DNA of 64,000 bases from Lactarius indigo (taxonomy: Eukaryota > Basidiomycota > Agaricomycetes > Russulales > Russulaceae). Positions 1-12,310 of this stretch are shown in pieces. The position numbers and the translations under genes are program-made. Below the pieces are notes generated by a model. That model searched no databases and was not told where the DNA came from. It saw only the letters and a program-made list of their open reading frames with translations. The DNA is taken from assembly GCA_025766275.1 (NCBI GenBank), contig JAFKAC010000015.1, positions 992,001-1,056,000 of the forward strand, read 5' to 3'. Positions within the stretch are counted from its first letter, which is position 1. Every line of letters begins with the position of its first letter.

Positions 1-629
1 AAGGCGTGCTCTGACTGACATTCCTGTAGTCTTTTTACCTTTCCGCAGTTTACCCCCCGCATGGGCGATTTCCTCGTCTACGCGCACACCTACTGCAGGA
101 AAAATAACCGGAACTGGACTATACGTTCGACCGTGCGTCATTACAGTGGATCGCCCAGACGCGGGAGGGGAGAGTGTGGTGTAGACATCTCGCGGAAGGT
201 ATGCAGCTTAGTACGAAACATCTGCTAGTCGCCCGCGTCGGTGACTAGGACAAGGTAAACATAGACACTCGTCCGAGTGGTCGTTATGTACATTAAGAAA
301 TGTTGGGTTCGCACTGTAAGCCATCGCTTCCCTCCACTTCGGGATCTCGAATTGATTCGAAGTCAGACGCCCTCATGACAGAACTCCGCGAAAACCTTCG
401 CTCGCCACATCTCTCTCGAGATCTATCATGGGTCCTATCATACGATAACCCAATCAAACATGGCAGTACTATTGCGTCTTACGCCGACGGGGTGTTGCCA
501 GTGTGAAGAGAATGAATATTTCGAAATTGTTTGTTCAACCTCGAGGCGTCTCCGCAGTCACCCCGAAATGCTATATATTTTGCCCATTCTTGTTTTCTCG
601 AATCCCCACTCCTCATCTTTCTTTGCGGT
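1..629. other. Intergenic, no gene seen
   Basis: Only short, overlapping open frames on both strands, none with a recognisable motif. It probably contains the promoter of the downstream plus-strand helicase gene, whose first plausible ATG is at 630. I see no convincing TATA box. Confidence 0.4.
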
Positions 630-3600
630 ATGTCGAAGTCACCCGAGTTTTCCTCAGGTATACACAAGCAGATTTGGGCCGACTTGAATATATTCAATAC
701 AGCCTCTTTGACATCGGATGAAGATATAGCCAACGCTGTGGCTGTACTAGAGGGCACTTTGGATGACCATTCAGCAGGCCCTATCATTCACCGCTCCCTG
801 CAACCCGAGCACCCATATGCCTTCGAGTTCATGATATCTTGTATGTCCGAAACCTTTATTCTGTACTTGACGTACTTGACGCTCGCCATAGCCATCAACG
901 ATACCACTTCAGCATACATCTTGAATTTCGTCCTCAACAAATTCCCTTCAAACCCTAGCGATTTCCGTTCCTCTCTTGGTTATGAGACTGTCTTTCGACT
1001 CTCGCGTTCTCTCTCTCAACTCTCGTATGACTTCAATGGACGGCCAGAAGACCTCGACGATCATTGTCATCGCACTGAGATGGCTCCCACCATCCTCGAA
1101 GACCTCTCTATACTATTGCAATCAAGTTTTTTTGAGGAGGCAGAGTCGTCAAACAGAAAGACTAAGCAGAAGTCTGAGACTCCCAGGTGGCGTAAAGCCC
1201 TGACTGGCGCACATGCCGAAATCGAGGATAGACTCTTTCAAGCTCTAGGGTCACGAGTTCCTAAAACCCGCGAGGCGGCGGAGGAGATACTAATGGAGGT
1301 CGTTAAAAACCAAAAAGACATCTTGAGGGTGAGTACAATGTCATAAACTCGTCCATGTTTAGAGAGAACTACTCATCTTTCTACCAGTTCCTTTTCACTC
1401 TGCTTCGACGCCCCGAGATTACGAGGCTTATCCGCAGTGCATACTTTCGGGGGAACATACCCCAGGGGATACGAGTGGACGCCGCCATGCCACTGACAGC
1501 AAGAGCAATCTATTCACCGTTTGCCTCCCGTGGAGAACTAATACAGGCCGATCTTTACTTCCCATCAGCGGCTGGGTTTGGGGAGTGGCGTATACTCTGC
1601 TCGTGTTCCTTTATCAGTGAGGTGACACGAGACAATGCACTGTTCAAAGCAGTGCTGGGACGTTTGCGGTATGCCCCTGTCACTTTTTTGGTCGGGTGGG
1701 CCAAGGAAGATAACTCGTACATCCACAGGGAGCTCTCGTTGGGCTGTTTTTCCGAAACAAATCAAAAGCGATTAACGAAGGATAGTCCAATTCATATTTT
1801 TCGAGCCCGTCTCCCAGGGGGCACAAGGCTGGTGGTAAGTGGCGTCAGAGTCTTGCCGCTGCCGGGAGTCCTGACGCGCTACAAGTACCTTATCGATGTC
1901 ATTTCGGAGTTTGGCAGAGACGTATGTTGATTTCATCTCTATGACAATAGCCACTACTAAAGCTTTCGTGCGTTAGTATGAAATCCAAGGTTCTGTCAAT
2001 TGAACACTCTCCTAGCACGAATTTCTAATCGGGACGCGTGCCAGTTTTGAGGATTCTTGGAATCTACAGTATGGACAAGCTGAAACGAACCGACTGGGAG
2101 AAACACGGCAGGTATCGAGCAATGAAAGGTGGCGACTATACCGAGAAGTGAGGTTGCGACATCTTCATATTTTTCCTAATAAAAATAACACCAAATAGAT
2201 GCAAAGCAAGGAAATCCTGTGGCGGGTTTTACTATGATCCAATAATATTCAATGTCAATCGGGCCGCCAAGCAAATTACGACAATCTCTACTGATTTCGG
2301 CCACCAGGACCAGGAAGTGGATGAGGTATCGTATTATCCTTAGTTTTGGAGGTCTCTGACTTCTGGCCACCTAGATCCGTAGAAAATTCGAGTGAGTACG
2401 GAGTTCGCTTCAAATAACAAATAGTGGTCATTCGGGGTGTATTACAGCCTCGAACAGTATTCGGTTCTTTCTCAGGTAAGGCACGCAGGCCTACCGTTGC
2501 AGCAGAATCTGATGACTTGCACGGATCAGAATGTCATTACTGATATCCTCGAGGGTCGTGAATATCCCCACGTTTTTCATCCATCGTAAGTGTACTCCCA
2601 CTCTCGGTTGGCCTACCTGTGCGTTCTGAGGGAGATCAAGTCCGGCGGAGAAAAAGGTCATTGAATTCACAAAATCTTCATTTGTGATTGGTCGAAGCGG
2701 GACTGGGTACGTGGATGTACCGCCAGCCTGACCGTGCACCTAATCGTAGTCATTGGTAGGAAAACTACGGTGATTATCTTCAAGATATTTGGAATAGAAC
2801 GGGCATGGCAGAACCGGGGAAGCATTGGGCCACGCCCTCGGCAGCTGTTCATAACGAAGTCTCAGCTTCTCGCCAACAAAGTTGAGCACGACTATATAAA
2901 CCTCTTATTCTCGCTTTCCACCGGTCCGGACATGCCACAATATGTCCGCGAACGCATCCAACACTGGAGCTCGCGCAGGAGGAATAAAATATTGGACCTA
3001 GATGACGCAGAAGGCACAAGAGACGATCTTCCTGAGAAATTTAGTGAGCTCCAAGACAGCCACTTCCCATTGTTCATAACGGTGGACACAGTCGGTGCGA
3101 CACTTGCTACAAGGAAACTGAAACTGATGACGGCTATATTCTCATATAGTTGTGGAACCTCCTAGAGGCCGACGTGAAACCTCCCCCCTCCAAGAGCCGA
3201 CATTCACGTTCCCAGAAGGGGAATAACAAGTGGCTACGTCACACCGACTTGGTGACATTCGATGTCTTCAAAAGGAAGTATTGGGACCACCTCCCCCAAT
3301 TTCTGACCAAGGGTATTGGTGTGTCCCCTCCGACCGCCTTTATAGCAATTATTGTGCGCGCTCTCAACTAGCCATATAGTGCCATCCGTTGCATTTGGTG
3401 ATATCATTGGTGCGCTCTTATGCGGTCTTTCGTATTTCCACCGCCAAACTTCTGATCGTCTAGGGACTATCAAGGGGTCAGAGAAATCACTGGAGTTCCC
3501 AAAGCGCGCTCTCGACAGAGAAACCTACGAAAGTCTCACGAACAGGGATTATGCACTGTTCGAATCTTATCAAAAACTCAAGCGGGAGCGGTGTGAGCGT

Positions 3601-6600
3601 GACCTTGCGGATAGGTGCACCCCCAGCGCTGCACGTTCAACCCGCCGCTGACTTGTTTCAAATCCAGGACACACGACCTGTTGGACGGGATAAATGAAAA
3701 GGGGCCGAAAGGCAATCTTGTCGATTTTGTGTGGGTGGAATTCGCTCCCTCTCTTGAATCGGTGGACTTAGTGATCCGTCGCTGGAAGTTACGTGGATGA
3801 AGTGCAAGACCTACTCCTCATTGACGCTCGACGTACGTTCTGCAATAATACTCTGTAACGACATTACTTAGCACGACATAGTGATTGTATCACTATGCCG
3901 AAATCCTGACGGATTGCTATGGGCCGGTGACACGGCTCAGACCATATCTATTGGGAGTACTTTCAGTTTCAAGCAGCTTGGGGCATTTGTTTATAGATAC
4001 CAAGTACGTAATTCTGAGGTACAACTGGCATACGACTCGATACGAGAAGCTGACCATTTCTTCAGAGATCAATCCAAGCACTGCGTGGAATCCCAAGTCA
4101 ACCCAAGGGTTTTCAATTGCTCGTGAACTACCGCTCTCATGGTAATATCGTAAAATGTGCCAACGCCATAATCCAACTACTGCGGCGATTCCCGGGCGCC
4201 ATCGATGTTCTGCAACAGGAAGTAGGTGTCGCCGGCAAAGCAAAGCCTGTATTTTTCCATAGCGGATGCCTTCCTTCCCAAGAATACGATTTCTTCCTTT
4301 CGTCCACGTGAGTATCCACAACATCCTTCTAGGTGTGTGTGCCTTGATTAACTTTGTTTCGTAGCGGACGGCCCTGTATGCTTGGGTCTGAACAGTGTAC
4401 GAAAAAGTCCCTCCATTTGTTGCAAATTATATAGACGGTCTTATCTGTGACACTAGGCATCATAGTGAGGGACGAAGCTGCTCGTCAGAGGCTCAGGAGA
4501 GATACTGGGCGTGTCGGCATTGTCCTGTACATCGATACATTTTCCCCCTTCGTTCCTCGCTTACTGTAACGCCTTTCAGGACACTATTCAACAGCAAAGG
4601 TCTTGAGTTTCCCGACGTGAGTTTTATGCGCTGCGCAAAATACGTTTTAGCTCATCCGTTACATTGATCTTTCGTGTCCATAGGTCATTTTGTACAATTT
4701 TTTTGGGGAGTCTGCGAACGCGAATCTCTGGCGGCATTTAACAGATGCTCAGCCCCATCCGCTTGAGGATCTGAAATACGCACCCTTGATCTATGAGGTC
4801 AGTTACACAGTCGTTTCCCAGGGTTTAGACGGATGACTTCTCTCACTGGCAGCTTAAATGCTTGTACGTCGCTATAACCCGAGCAAAGCACAAACTCTGG
4901 ATTGTCGATTATTCTGACATTTGCTTGCCAATCAAGGTTCGTGCCTTATACACAGCTCCACAATTGGCGAGACGTGAATATGAGTCACAGCGTCATCTAC
5001 TTAATCTCGGACTTGTTGAGGAACCGCACACCGTCCGAAACTCACTCGAAGATTTTATCGATCAACCTACCTCAAAGGGATGGCTCGAGGCAGGAAAACG
5101 ACTCCTGGATCACGAAGAGTTCGAAGAAGCTGCCATGGCCTTTGAAAATGCAGGTGACGTCTACATGCAGGCGGTTGCCATGGCATTTCACCGACGGGAA
5201 GTCGCACGTGACATCCCTGAATCTGCGGCGAAGCGCCGAGGAGAAGCTTTCGTAGCCGCTGCCGATGCATTCGAGCATTGTGCCACAATGGCGGATGATG
5301 AAGAGGAGGAGCATTCCCGTTACGTAGCAGCTGCGCGTTGTTATGCTGAAATCAAGCACCATCAAGGGGTGGTGAGAACTCTAAAGCGAGCAGGGATGTA
5401 TACAGAGGCGGCATCATACTGTTTCGATAACAATCTCCTCAAAGACGCCGTCTCGCTTATCAAAACATCCAGGGTAGACCAGGAGACCACAGAACGTGTC
5501 AAGCAGGTCGCACGGATATCGTATTTGGAGGCGAAAAACCTAGAGTGCGTCTTCCAAGTAAAGCTTTTTAATCTCGCCTCATAGCCCCGCAGAGAGGCCG
5601 AGGAGTTGTTTGACGACGAAGAAGAACAGATGGAGTTCGTTGTCGAGCACGAACTTGGGGTTACTCGTGCAGTTCTCCTCGTGAAACAGAAGAAATACGG
5701 AGAAGCGGTCCGACAGTACTTGGACGAAGGCCAAGAGTTGGGCGCCCTCGAAGTAGCTCTCGACCATATCGACGACGTAACGCAGGACTCCGATGCTTTC
5801 AACGCTATCGTCACAAAGATCTTGTGGCGATACCTCTCGTTCGGTTGTCGCGGGTGGCCAGAAAACATAGGAATCCCCGCCTTCATGATCCGTAAGCTAC
5901 TAGACACGGTTCCTCTCCGGGAACTGCGTGTCAGAGAGCAGAAGCTGGTCAGTTCCTCCCTCTTTCTCCGGCGAGTTGGCTGACCTTTATGACGTAGCTC
6001 TACCTTTTCGAACTCATTTTCCTCGGAGAGTTATCAACGACCTCCCGGAAGACTCTCGCCAACCATATTCTTCGTTGTGACCCTCTCGACAAAGGGTTCA
6101 AACTCTTGGCGCTGGACTTGTATTTTGATGACATGTCCTCGGCCTTGGATGTGTCTTCACAATCTGGAATTGTTTCATCACTTCACCTTTTCTACGAATA
6201 CTCCCTCCTCATGAGAAACGCTGCTTTGGACAGAGCCCCATGGGATTCCCCTTGGCTTTGTGCCCTCTTCCAGATCGAGACAGATGGTGAAGATGTTCGG
6301 ACGAAGCCAGGAACGCTTGTGTACGACTCTATGCGGAGTGATTCATCACTAGCAGAGGAACTACCGGAACACTCTGCGGTGTCGTTGTCTCATGAAGGGC
6401 CTTCTGAACGACTTAATCGCCTACTATGGGAGCGACTCGACACTCGGATATCGAAGAAGGACCGCATGTCTTCGCGTCTATCACTTTTTGACCCATGTAT
6501 CCAGCTCACTCTCCATGGGTCCTGTCGTTTGGACCATACGGCCTCTCACCACCTCGATGAGGGCTGGTTCAATCGAAGAGTCCGTTTCCATCTCCAGCAG

Positions 6601-8893
6601 GTAATGATTCTCGATAACCTTCACGCCTTCGGTCGTACGGACTTCCCTGAACGCGTGAAGAAACAGAGGTTAGTAATTCCATAGACCACTTTCTTTCTTT
6701 CTGAAGCTAATCTTGGCGCACCCCACAAAGACGCCTCCTTGGCGCGCTGGAGAATGCCCTGAACCCAGTCACGTACTTCAGTGGCTCAATCGCTTCCCTG
6801 AACGAAGATTTAATACCAGAAGCTGCTGATGGATTTGTGACAGTCAAACGGTGGGCCTTCGACGTTCTGTATACGCTCGATCCTTCCAGAGAAAGACTCC
6901 AAGGAGCTTTCCTTACGAACTTGTACAAAGCGTTCACGCTAGCACGGCTCCGAAAAGAAGGTCGTGCCATAAATAATTGCCTACGCCGTATTCCCTTTGC
7001 CCGGAAGCCCGAGCAAAAGCATCCACGACTCCCAGTCATCTGTTACCGACTTGGCCGTCAGTTCTACACGCTACATGACTTCCTGGCCTTCATGGACGGT
7101 TCTGGAGACCTGGTGCAAGGTACCAAGTTCTTCGGGTGCGGTTCTTCCACCAGATCCCCAGATATGTCATTAGTGACGCCGATCATAATAGATTCATGGT
7201 CCAGGAGCGTCTCCCTGTGGATCTCGCAGTACTATGCACCATAGTGGAGAGGTTATTTGGGCTTGCAATCATGACCACAAGACATCGAGGACTCGGTAGT
7301 CTGCACGGTGTACTTCTCCCGCGTACTTGGATATTGGAGCTGTGGGAGGATTTCTTCAGGTTCAAAGATAGGAGATTGGCGCCTCTGGAGGATCTCTTCG
7401 TCGCGACCAACAATCTTCTGAAGGATATATACACGGGAAAGTACCAAAGGCTCTCTCTAAGGGAATTTTGGAACCGCAGTGAGTTCTATTGGCTTTTTCA
7501 CTAACACCGAATAACGCTTTGCAGCATCTCTGGACCTCAAGAACAAGGCGCTTAACTTTTCTGAAGGTATCCCACCAAAATACTTACAAGATCTGTGTGT
7601 CGCACGCATGTGTGTGGATTTCTTTTTGAAGCGTCCGTCTACTGATGCCCGTCGTGAATCAAAAGATTTAGATGTCTCTGCCTCCGTGGGTGTTCACTAC
7701 CCATATTAAGACGGGAGCTGATGTGAATATCATTAGTCGGCGAGAATTTCCGCCCTCATAGAAATAATGTAGTTCAAGTGGCGTCATCGCTTCGAGCGAT
7801 TCCTTCTCTAGAGTCAAGAGGTTTTCACCGGCGGTGCGTGTTGATTCTGCACGAACGGTTCGACATCTGAAACGAAACTGGCCAGGTACATCGATTCTCA
7901 GCACTGGTCGGGGCTAGCAGGTGCTCTATACCAGTCGACGACGTCACCTTTCGACCGCCTTGTCCGTCTTCGTCTTGAAAGCTCTCCTATTTCAGGACCA
8001 CAAATCCCTGGCGTTGATTTAGTCACATTTAGCGACACAAACACCATCCCCAACGCACTTCAGCCTCGTTCTGGAGATCTCCCAACTACCACCATTGACA
8101 CACATGACAACGCAGGAGGACCGTACGCGGCGACTGCTAGACAAGTTGCAGCTACTGATGAAATCGATGGAACAGGCAGTCAAAGCGTAGAAGGAGCTGC
8201 CGAATATTCAGCAGAAGACGCTATTGACGTCGGCGATGTAGGAGGATCGGACAAATCACAAGAGGCAGTTATTATCCAGAGGGCAGCGCGCCGGTATTTG
8301 CTAAAACGCGTCCAGCCAAGTTCCGACGACAAGCTGAAGACTGGACGGGATCGTCTTTTCAAAGCTTGCAAGGCATCTGCGAGCGCCGTTCACGACAGGT
8401 ACCGAAAGATCTACCTCGGGCCAGTCCCTCATCTTCTTCTCTGTCTGGAATGGATCATCTCGAGCGCTCGAGCATCAAAAGGTACAATTAAGGCTCGACG
8501 TGCAGAGGCGGCTCGACGTGCCGAGACAACTCTTCAGGAGTTATCGGACCTAACGTTTCAACAGACGGAAATGAAGTAAGACTTAGAAGCATTTTGTTTG
8601 GCATGCGACTGAAGCAGTACCGCAGCGACATCGTCAAGGAGGCACGTGAACTACGAAGATGCCTGGAACCAGGAGCTAGCTATAGTTTACATCCTCAAGT
8701 GGAGACTCAAAGTAGGTGGGACGCTGCGCGGGACCTAGGACCCATCAGAAGTGCGGTGACGAAAACGAGGGACTTGTCCGAACGCCTCTCTGAACGCCTC
8801 TCTGATGATGATCCGAAGTTTCCCACCGGGGAGTTCGAATGTGCATGGAAAGGAATCATGCCCTCCGAGATACTGAGAATGAGGTCACACTGA
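630..8893 (+). CDS. TRANK1-like UvrD/Rep-type superfamily 1 helicase, many exons
   Basis: A large spliced gene resembling the TPR/ankyrin-repeat-containing TRANK1-like proteins that carry an SF1 helicase core. Motifs in order: Walker A GRSGTGKTT, split by a 53 nt intron (2707-2759); Walker B/DEAD-like DEVQD at 3796-3810 after a donor inside the preceding Val codon; WAGDTAQTIS (motif III) near 3911-3946; LLVNYRSHG (motif IV) near 4117; FNSKGLEFPDV (motif V) near 4588-4620; and VAITRAKHKLWIVD (motif VI) near 4865-4910. A long alpha-helical C-terminal half follows (about 4.9-8.5 kb), beginning with TPR-like helices such as FEEAAMAFENAGDVY. A basic IQ-like stretch (IIQRAARRYLLKR) lies near 8270. 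Start chosen at the ATG of MSKSPEFSSG. The last exon joins uncertainly across 8577-8640, so the stop could be 8577 instead. Role presumably ATP-dependent nucleic-acid remodelling, substrate unknown. Individual exon borders were not all resolved. Confidence 0.75.
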
Positions 8894-9410
8894 AAGTACA
8901 ATGAGCGAATTCGATAGGGTAGACGGAAATTGTACATCCTATCGACCTCTGTATATAAATCACGAATTTAAAGTCTGAGCCGAATCGACAACCGAAACTG
9001 TTGGGCTACTGTAATGGATTTTCGCGAGGTGATGACACTGCAGTCTAATGACACTGATCGCTTGACTGATTGAGTGCGACGACGCGACAAGCTATCGTGC
9101 TATCATGGAATTGAAGACTCGTGAGGGTTGGTCACACCTGTGACAATCCCCCTCTCCATCTTTTTTTTTTTTTGAACCATCCCTCTCCATCCTTGCTTGA
9201 CTCAGGTATACGTGTTACCAATTGCATTGAATCCCTAATTGGAGTGGACTGGTCAATTATTTTCTTTTTTGTTTTTCGTATCCAACTCACTGGACCACAG
9301 ATGGTCATGTATTCGTCTGCGTGTGCGGTCGTCTCTCGGATGCAACATAGGAATTTAGAACTGCTGGATTGTAGAACAGTACGGACTGGCAATAGGTATG
9401 GAGTATTCTC
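8894..9410. other. Convergent intergenic region
   Basis: Lies between the ends of the helicase gene (+) and F-box gene 1 (-), so it should hold both terminators. It contains a T-run near 9160-9175 and, at 9300-9400, a divergent copy of the block found just 3' of the other F-box genes (ATGCAACATAGGAA then GGATTGTAGAA). Confidence 0.4.
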
Positions 9411-11246
9411 TTATTGGCTGACGTGGGACCTGACCCTTTCATCAAACTCCGTTTCTGTGCCGATGACGGTTACAGGGCGATCAGACAGTCGGCGCGCGGC
9501 GACGAACTTCTCAACGGATGACGCTGGCTGGCCTGCTAAGTAAATCAAATCAAGGGATGGAAACGCTTCGGCACCCATCTCCGCCGTGAGGGCTTCCAGT
9601 GCAAGAGCAATGTGCCCTGCGAGCTCCTCGGATACATGCAGCGTCTGCACGGCGGAGAGTGGGCGAAGGAGGGGCTGCCATTCAGCGTTCTCCATACCCT
9701 CTAATTGACGACCCTCGGGCTCGACCTTGAGCTTGAGATGAACCACATTGGGCCATATGGTGGAAAATTGGCTAAGAACCTGGGCCATGTGGGAAACTTG
9801 CCAATCAAGCTCTTCGCAAGAGACCGTAGTCGTAGCAGGGTGCCGATCCCAGCTCGGACGGTTTGCACTAGGATTCAGGGCGAAGGTGACCCAGCCATTG
9901 ATAAAGCTCACTTGCGCGTGCCTGAATCGGGTTAACTTGGGGCCGAACGAGCGACTGATGAACCTGGAGAAGTGAGCGACCTGGAAGTCAACTAGCTGAT
10001 TCAAAAAATCTATGTATATCCGGTCCAGTTGAGGGCAGTCAATTCGCGCAACGAGGTCCTCCAGATACTCGTTAGCACCCCGGAATCCAAGGTAGGTGAG
10101 AGCGGGGAGGACAGTTCGCGTGACGGGAGGTGGGTGTATTCGATCGGGGCGGGAAGTAGCCAAACGAAATCCGATGTAAAAAGAGCCAAGCCTGGGCAAC
10201 GTGCCCAAACATGTAACAATCGCTTCGGGCGAAATGTAACCAGTCGGCGGTATTCTGCGGAGATCAATGTCGACGAGGTCGCTGGCAGACAAAAGAAGTG
10301 TTGGGAGTGCCGGAAATGGAATGCGGTGTAAATATATGGTCTGTAAACTTGGTGCAGATCCTCCTAAGAATTCGGCAGGAAGGGCTAGTGCATTTCTATC
10401 CTCAGAGGAAATTTTAAGACGCGTCAGCTCCGGATACGGCTCCTGCATCACTGCGGCCATCTTTTCCCACTGCAAGCCTTTTACATCAAGCCCGAGATAA
10501 TATACACGACTGTGGTGCTTAAGTGCAGCAATGACATTGTCTTCGTCGTCAGGTGTGATGCCGCTTCCAGAATAGCGATACTGAATAACGATGGGAAAGG
10601 TTGGCCAGATACCGATATTCTTACTGACGGGAGTTCCGTATGTGCAGAGAAGTCGGAGATTGAGACGATGTGGTGACGCAAATACGACTTGTCGCCATTT
10701 TTGGCATACATGCACCAGGAAGTGCCAATTCCATACTTCCCATGGAAGACGACGGGGAATGGAATCCTTTCGACAAAAATCAAATATTTCGAGTAAGACG
10801 TCGTCTGAGAGCATGTCGATTGTTGTTGCATGTCCGTAACTCTCACCTACGTCACAAAAAGTCAGTACTCGCTGTAGTCACCATGGGGTGCCGAAGGGCG
10901 CACCTCGACCGTGTACGCTCTTTTGTCTCTTGCAACCACCTTGAGCAATCTTTCTGCCAGTGACATGTGGGGCGGCACCGGCCTGAGAGGACGAATCACC
11001 TGGTAGGGAGAGCGGATGAACGCTAATCGAAGATCGGCAGTGAGCAACACTTAGTCAATTGGTATGCAGCAAACACACCTGGGAGAGCCTATGTGTGTAA
11101 GTGGTTCAACGAAATTGGGTAGGGAGACCGGAGGATCGCTGATTGTGGTCGCCGCCGGGTTGTCACAGTGGCGGGAATTCGACCAATTAGTCCAGTAATA
11201 TGGCAAGACGACGACTTCAGACCAACCTCCGGGTCGGAGTATCCAT
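9411..11246 (-). CDS. F-box protein, array copy 1
   Basis: F-box adaptor, expected to link SCF ubiquitin ligase to a substrate via its C-terminal LRR-like region. The F-box (LSDDVLLEIF, then LVHVCQKWRQVVF) is followed by about 400 residues of Agaricomycete-type degenerate leucine-rich sequence ending SHVSQ. Four exons restore one frame: 11227-11246, 11079-11138, 10904-11022 and 9411-10846 (total 1635 nt, 544 residues). The start is MDTPTR in a 20 nt first exon, and introns are 88, 56 and 57 nt. The encoded N-terminus (PVSLPNFVEPL, then SVHPLSLPGDSSS) aligns with the other copies, which supports the model. Without these exons the frame would start at the ATG at 10814. Target unknown. Confidence 0.8.
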
Positions 11247-12310
11247 TGACAATGAAATGGGCACTGCAGACAAAGGAGCTACTGTACTGTTATCCGAGTG
11301 CGAGAAGCAATTTCAAGGTGCAGCTAAGCCGTGGCTGTATTTCAAGTTGCCTCATGCCCTGGGAACCCAGGAACGCGCCCATACCACCGCCACCTAGCCG
11401 CTACCTACAGTACTCTCTCAATCATGGATTACCCAAGATAAACTTTTTGCTACCCCGTCTCGATCCCGTGAGTATGTGGTATTCCCTGAACTTTCCAATT
11501 GGCCAATGACTTCTAGAATGTTTGAAAACGTCCGTCTCACGCTCGCATACTGCAAGCGCCATGGCACCACTAGCCGAAATGGTGTCAGAAAGTCGACCCT
11601 TTTCCCACAAATTCTCAACGCGAGAGGTCCCGATTCCCCACATATCATCATTCTCTTCGCTCTTCGTTGACCGAGATGTATGACACCAAGCCTACCATGG
11701 GTTTCTTGATACTCCAAAAGTGTGGATCGCTGACGACGATACCACGGCATTCAACTCAACATGCGACTTGCGGAGCTAGACGCCACTCCTCTAGACATCC
11801 GATTTTACGAAGGAAAGGATGGGGCGAGGTCGGTTTGCGGAGGCGCACCCAAACTTGGCATAGATGGCGGAGAGTGGGCCTGCGGGAGTAACGGATTTAC
11901 CAGCTAATGAGTTATCGCTCCCTGCTTGCGACGTCCGCATCTGTCGCCAAATCACGAGCAAGTCTCCAATTTAGCGAGGGTGACCAAGGCTGAGCAACAA
12001 GGCCCTTCTCCAGTGGTTGGAATGGTGCGCGGCTGCCCCTCAATTCAAGAATGCCGGCTTGGCCGTGGCAGTTTTCGATGTTGCCGCCAGCTCCTTGAAG
12101 AAATGCGTCATCATAACCTGGGAAGTAAGCTTGGCAGTAAGCTCGGTCATTTTAAAAGGTAGTACAGGTGTATGCATTGTGACAAATGTAGTCGAAATCA
12201 ATATTCATCTGGTACGTGGTCGTCTCCTGAGATGCGATGCAAATGGTACCGTCGGGTTGTAAAACACCAGGTTATTGAGTACGCAACTACCAGTGGTATG
12301 GAACGTTCTC
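11247..12310. other. Inter-array spacer with unidentified coding-like relics
   Basis: No intact gene. Plus-strand pieces look like decayed coding sequence: RNGVRKSTLFPQ near 11575-11615, a stretch reading RLAELDATPLDIRFYEGKDG near 11763-11825, and CAAAPQFKNAGLAVAVFDVA near 12025-12085. They are in different frames. I do not recognise the family. About 110 bp at 11550-11660 recurs at 25890-26000, so it belongs to the duplicated material of the array. The F-box gene 1 promoter should lie in the first 200 bp. Confidence 0.4.
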
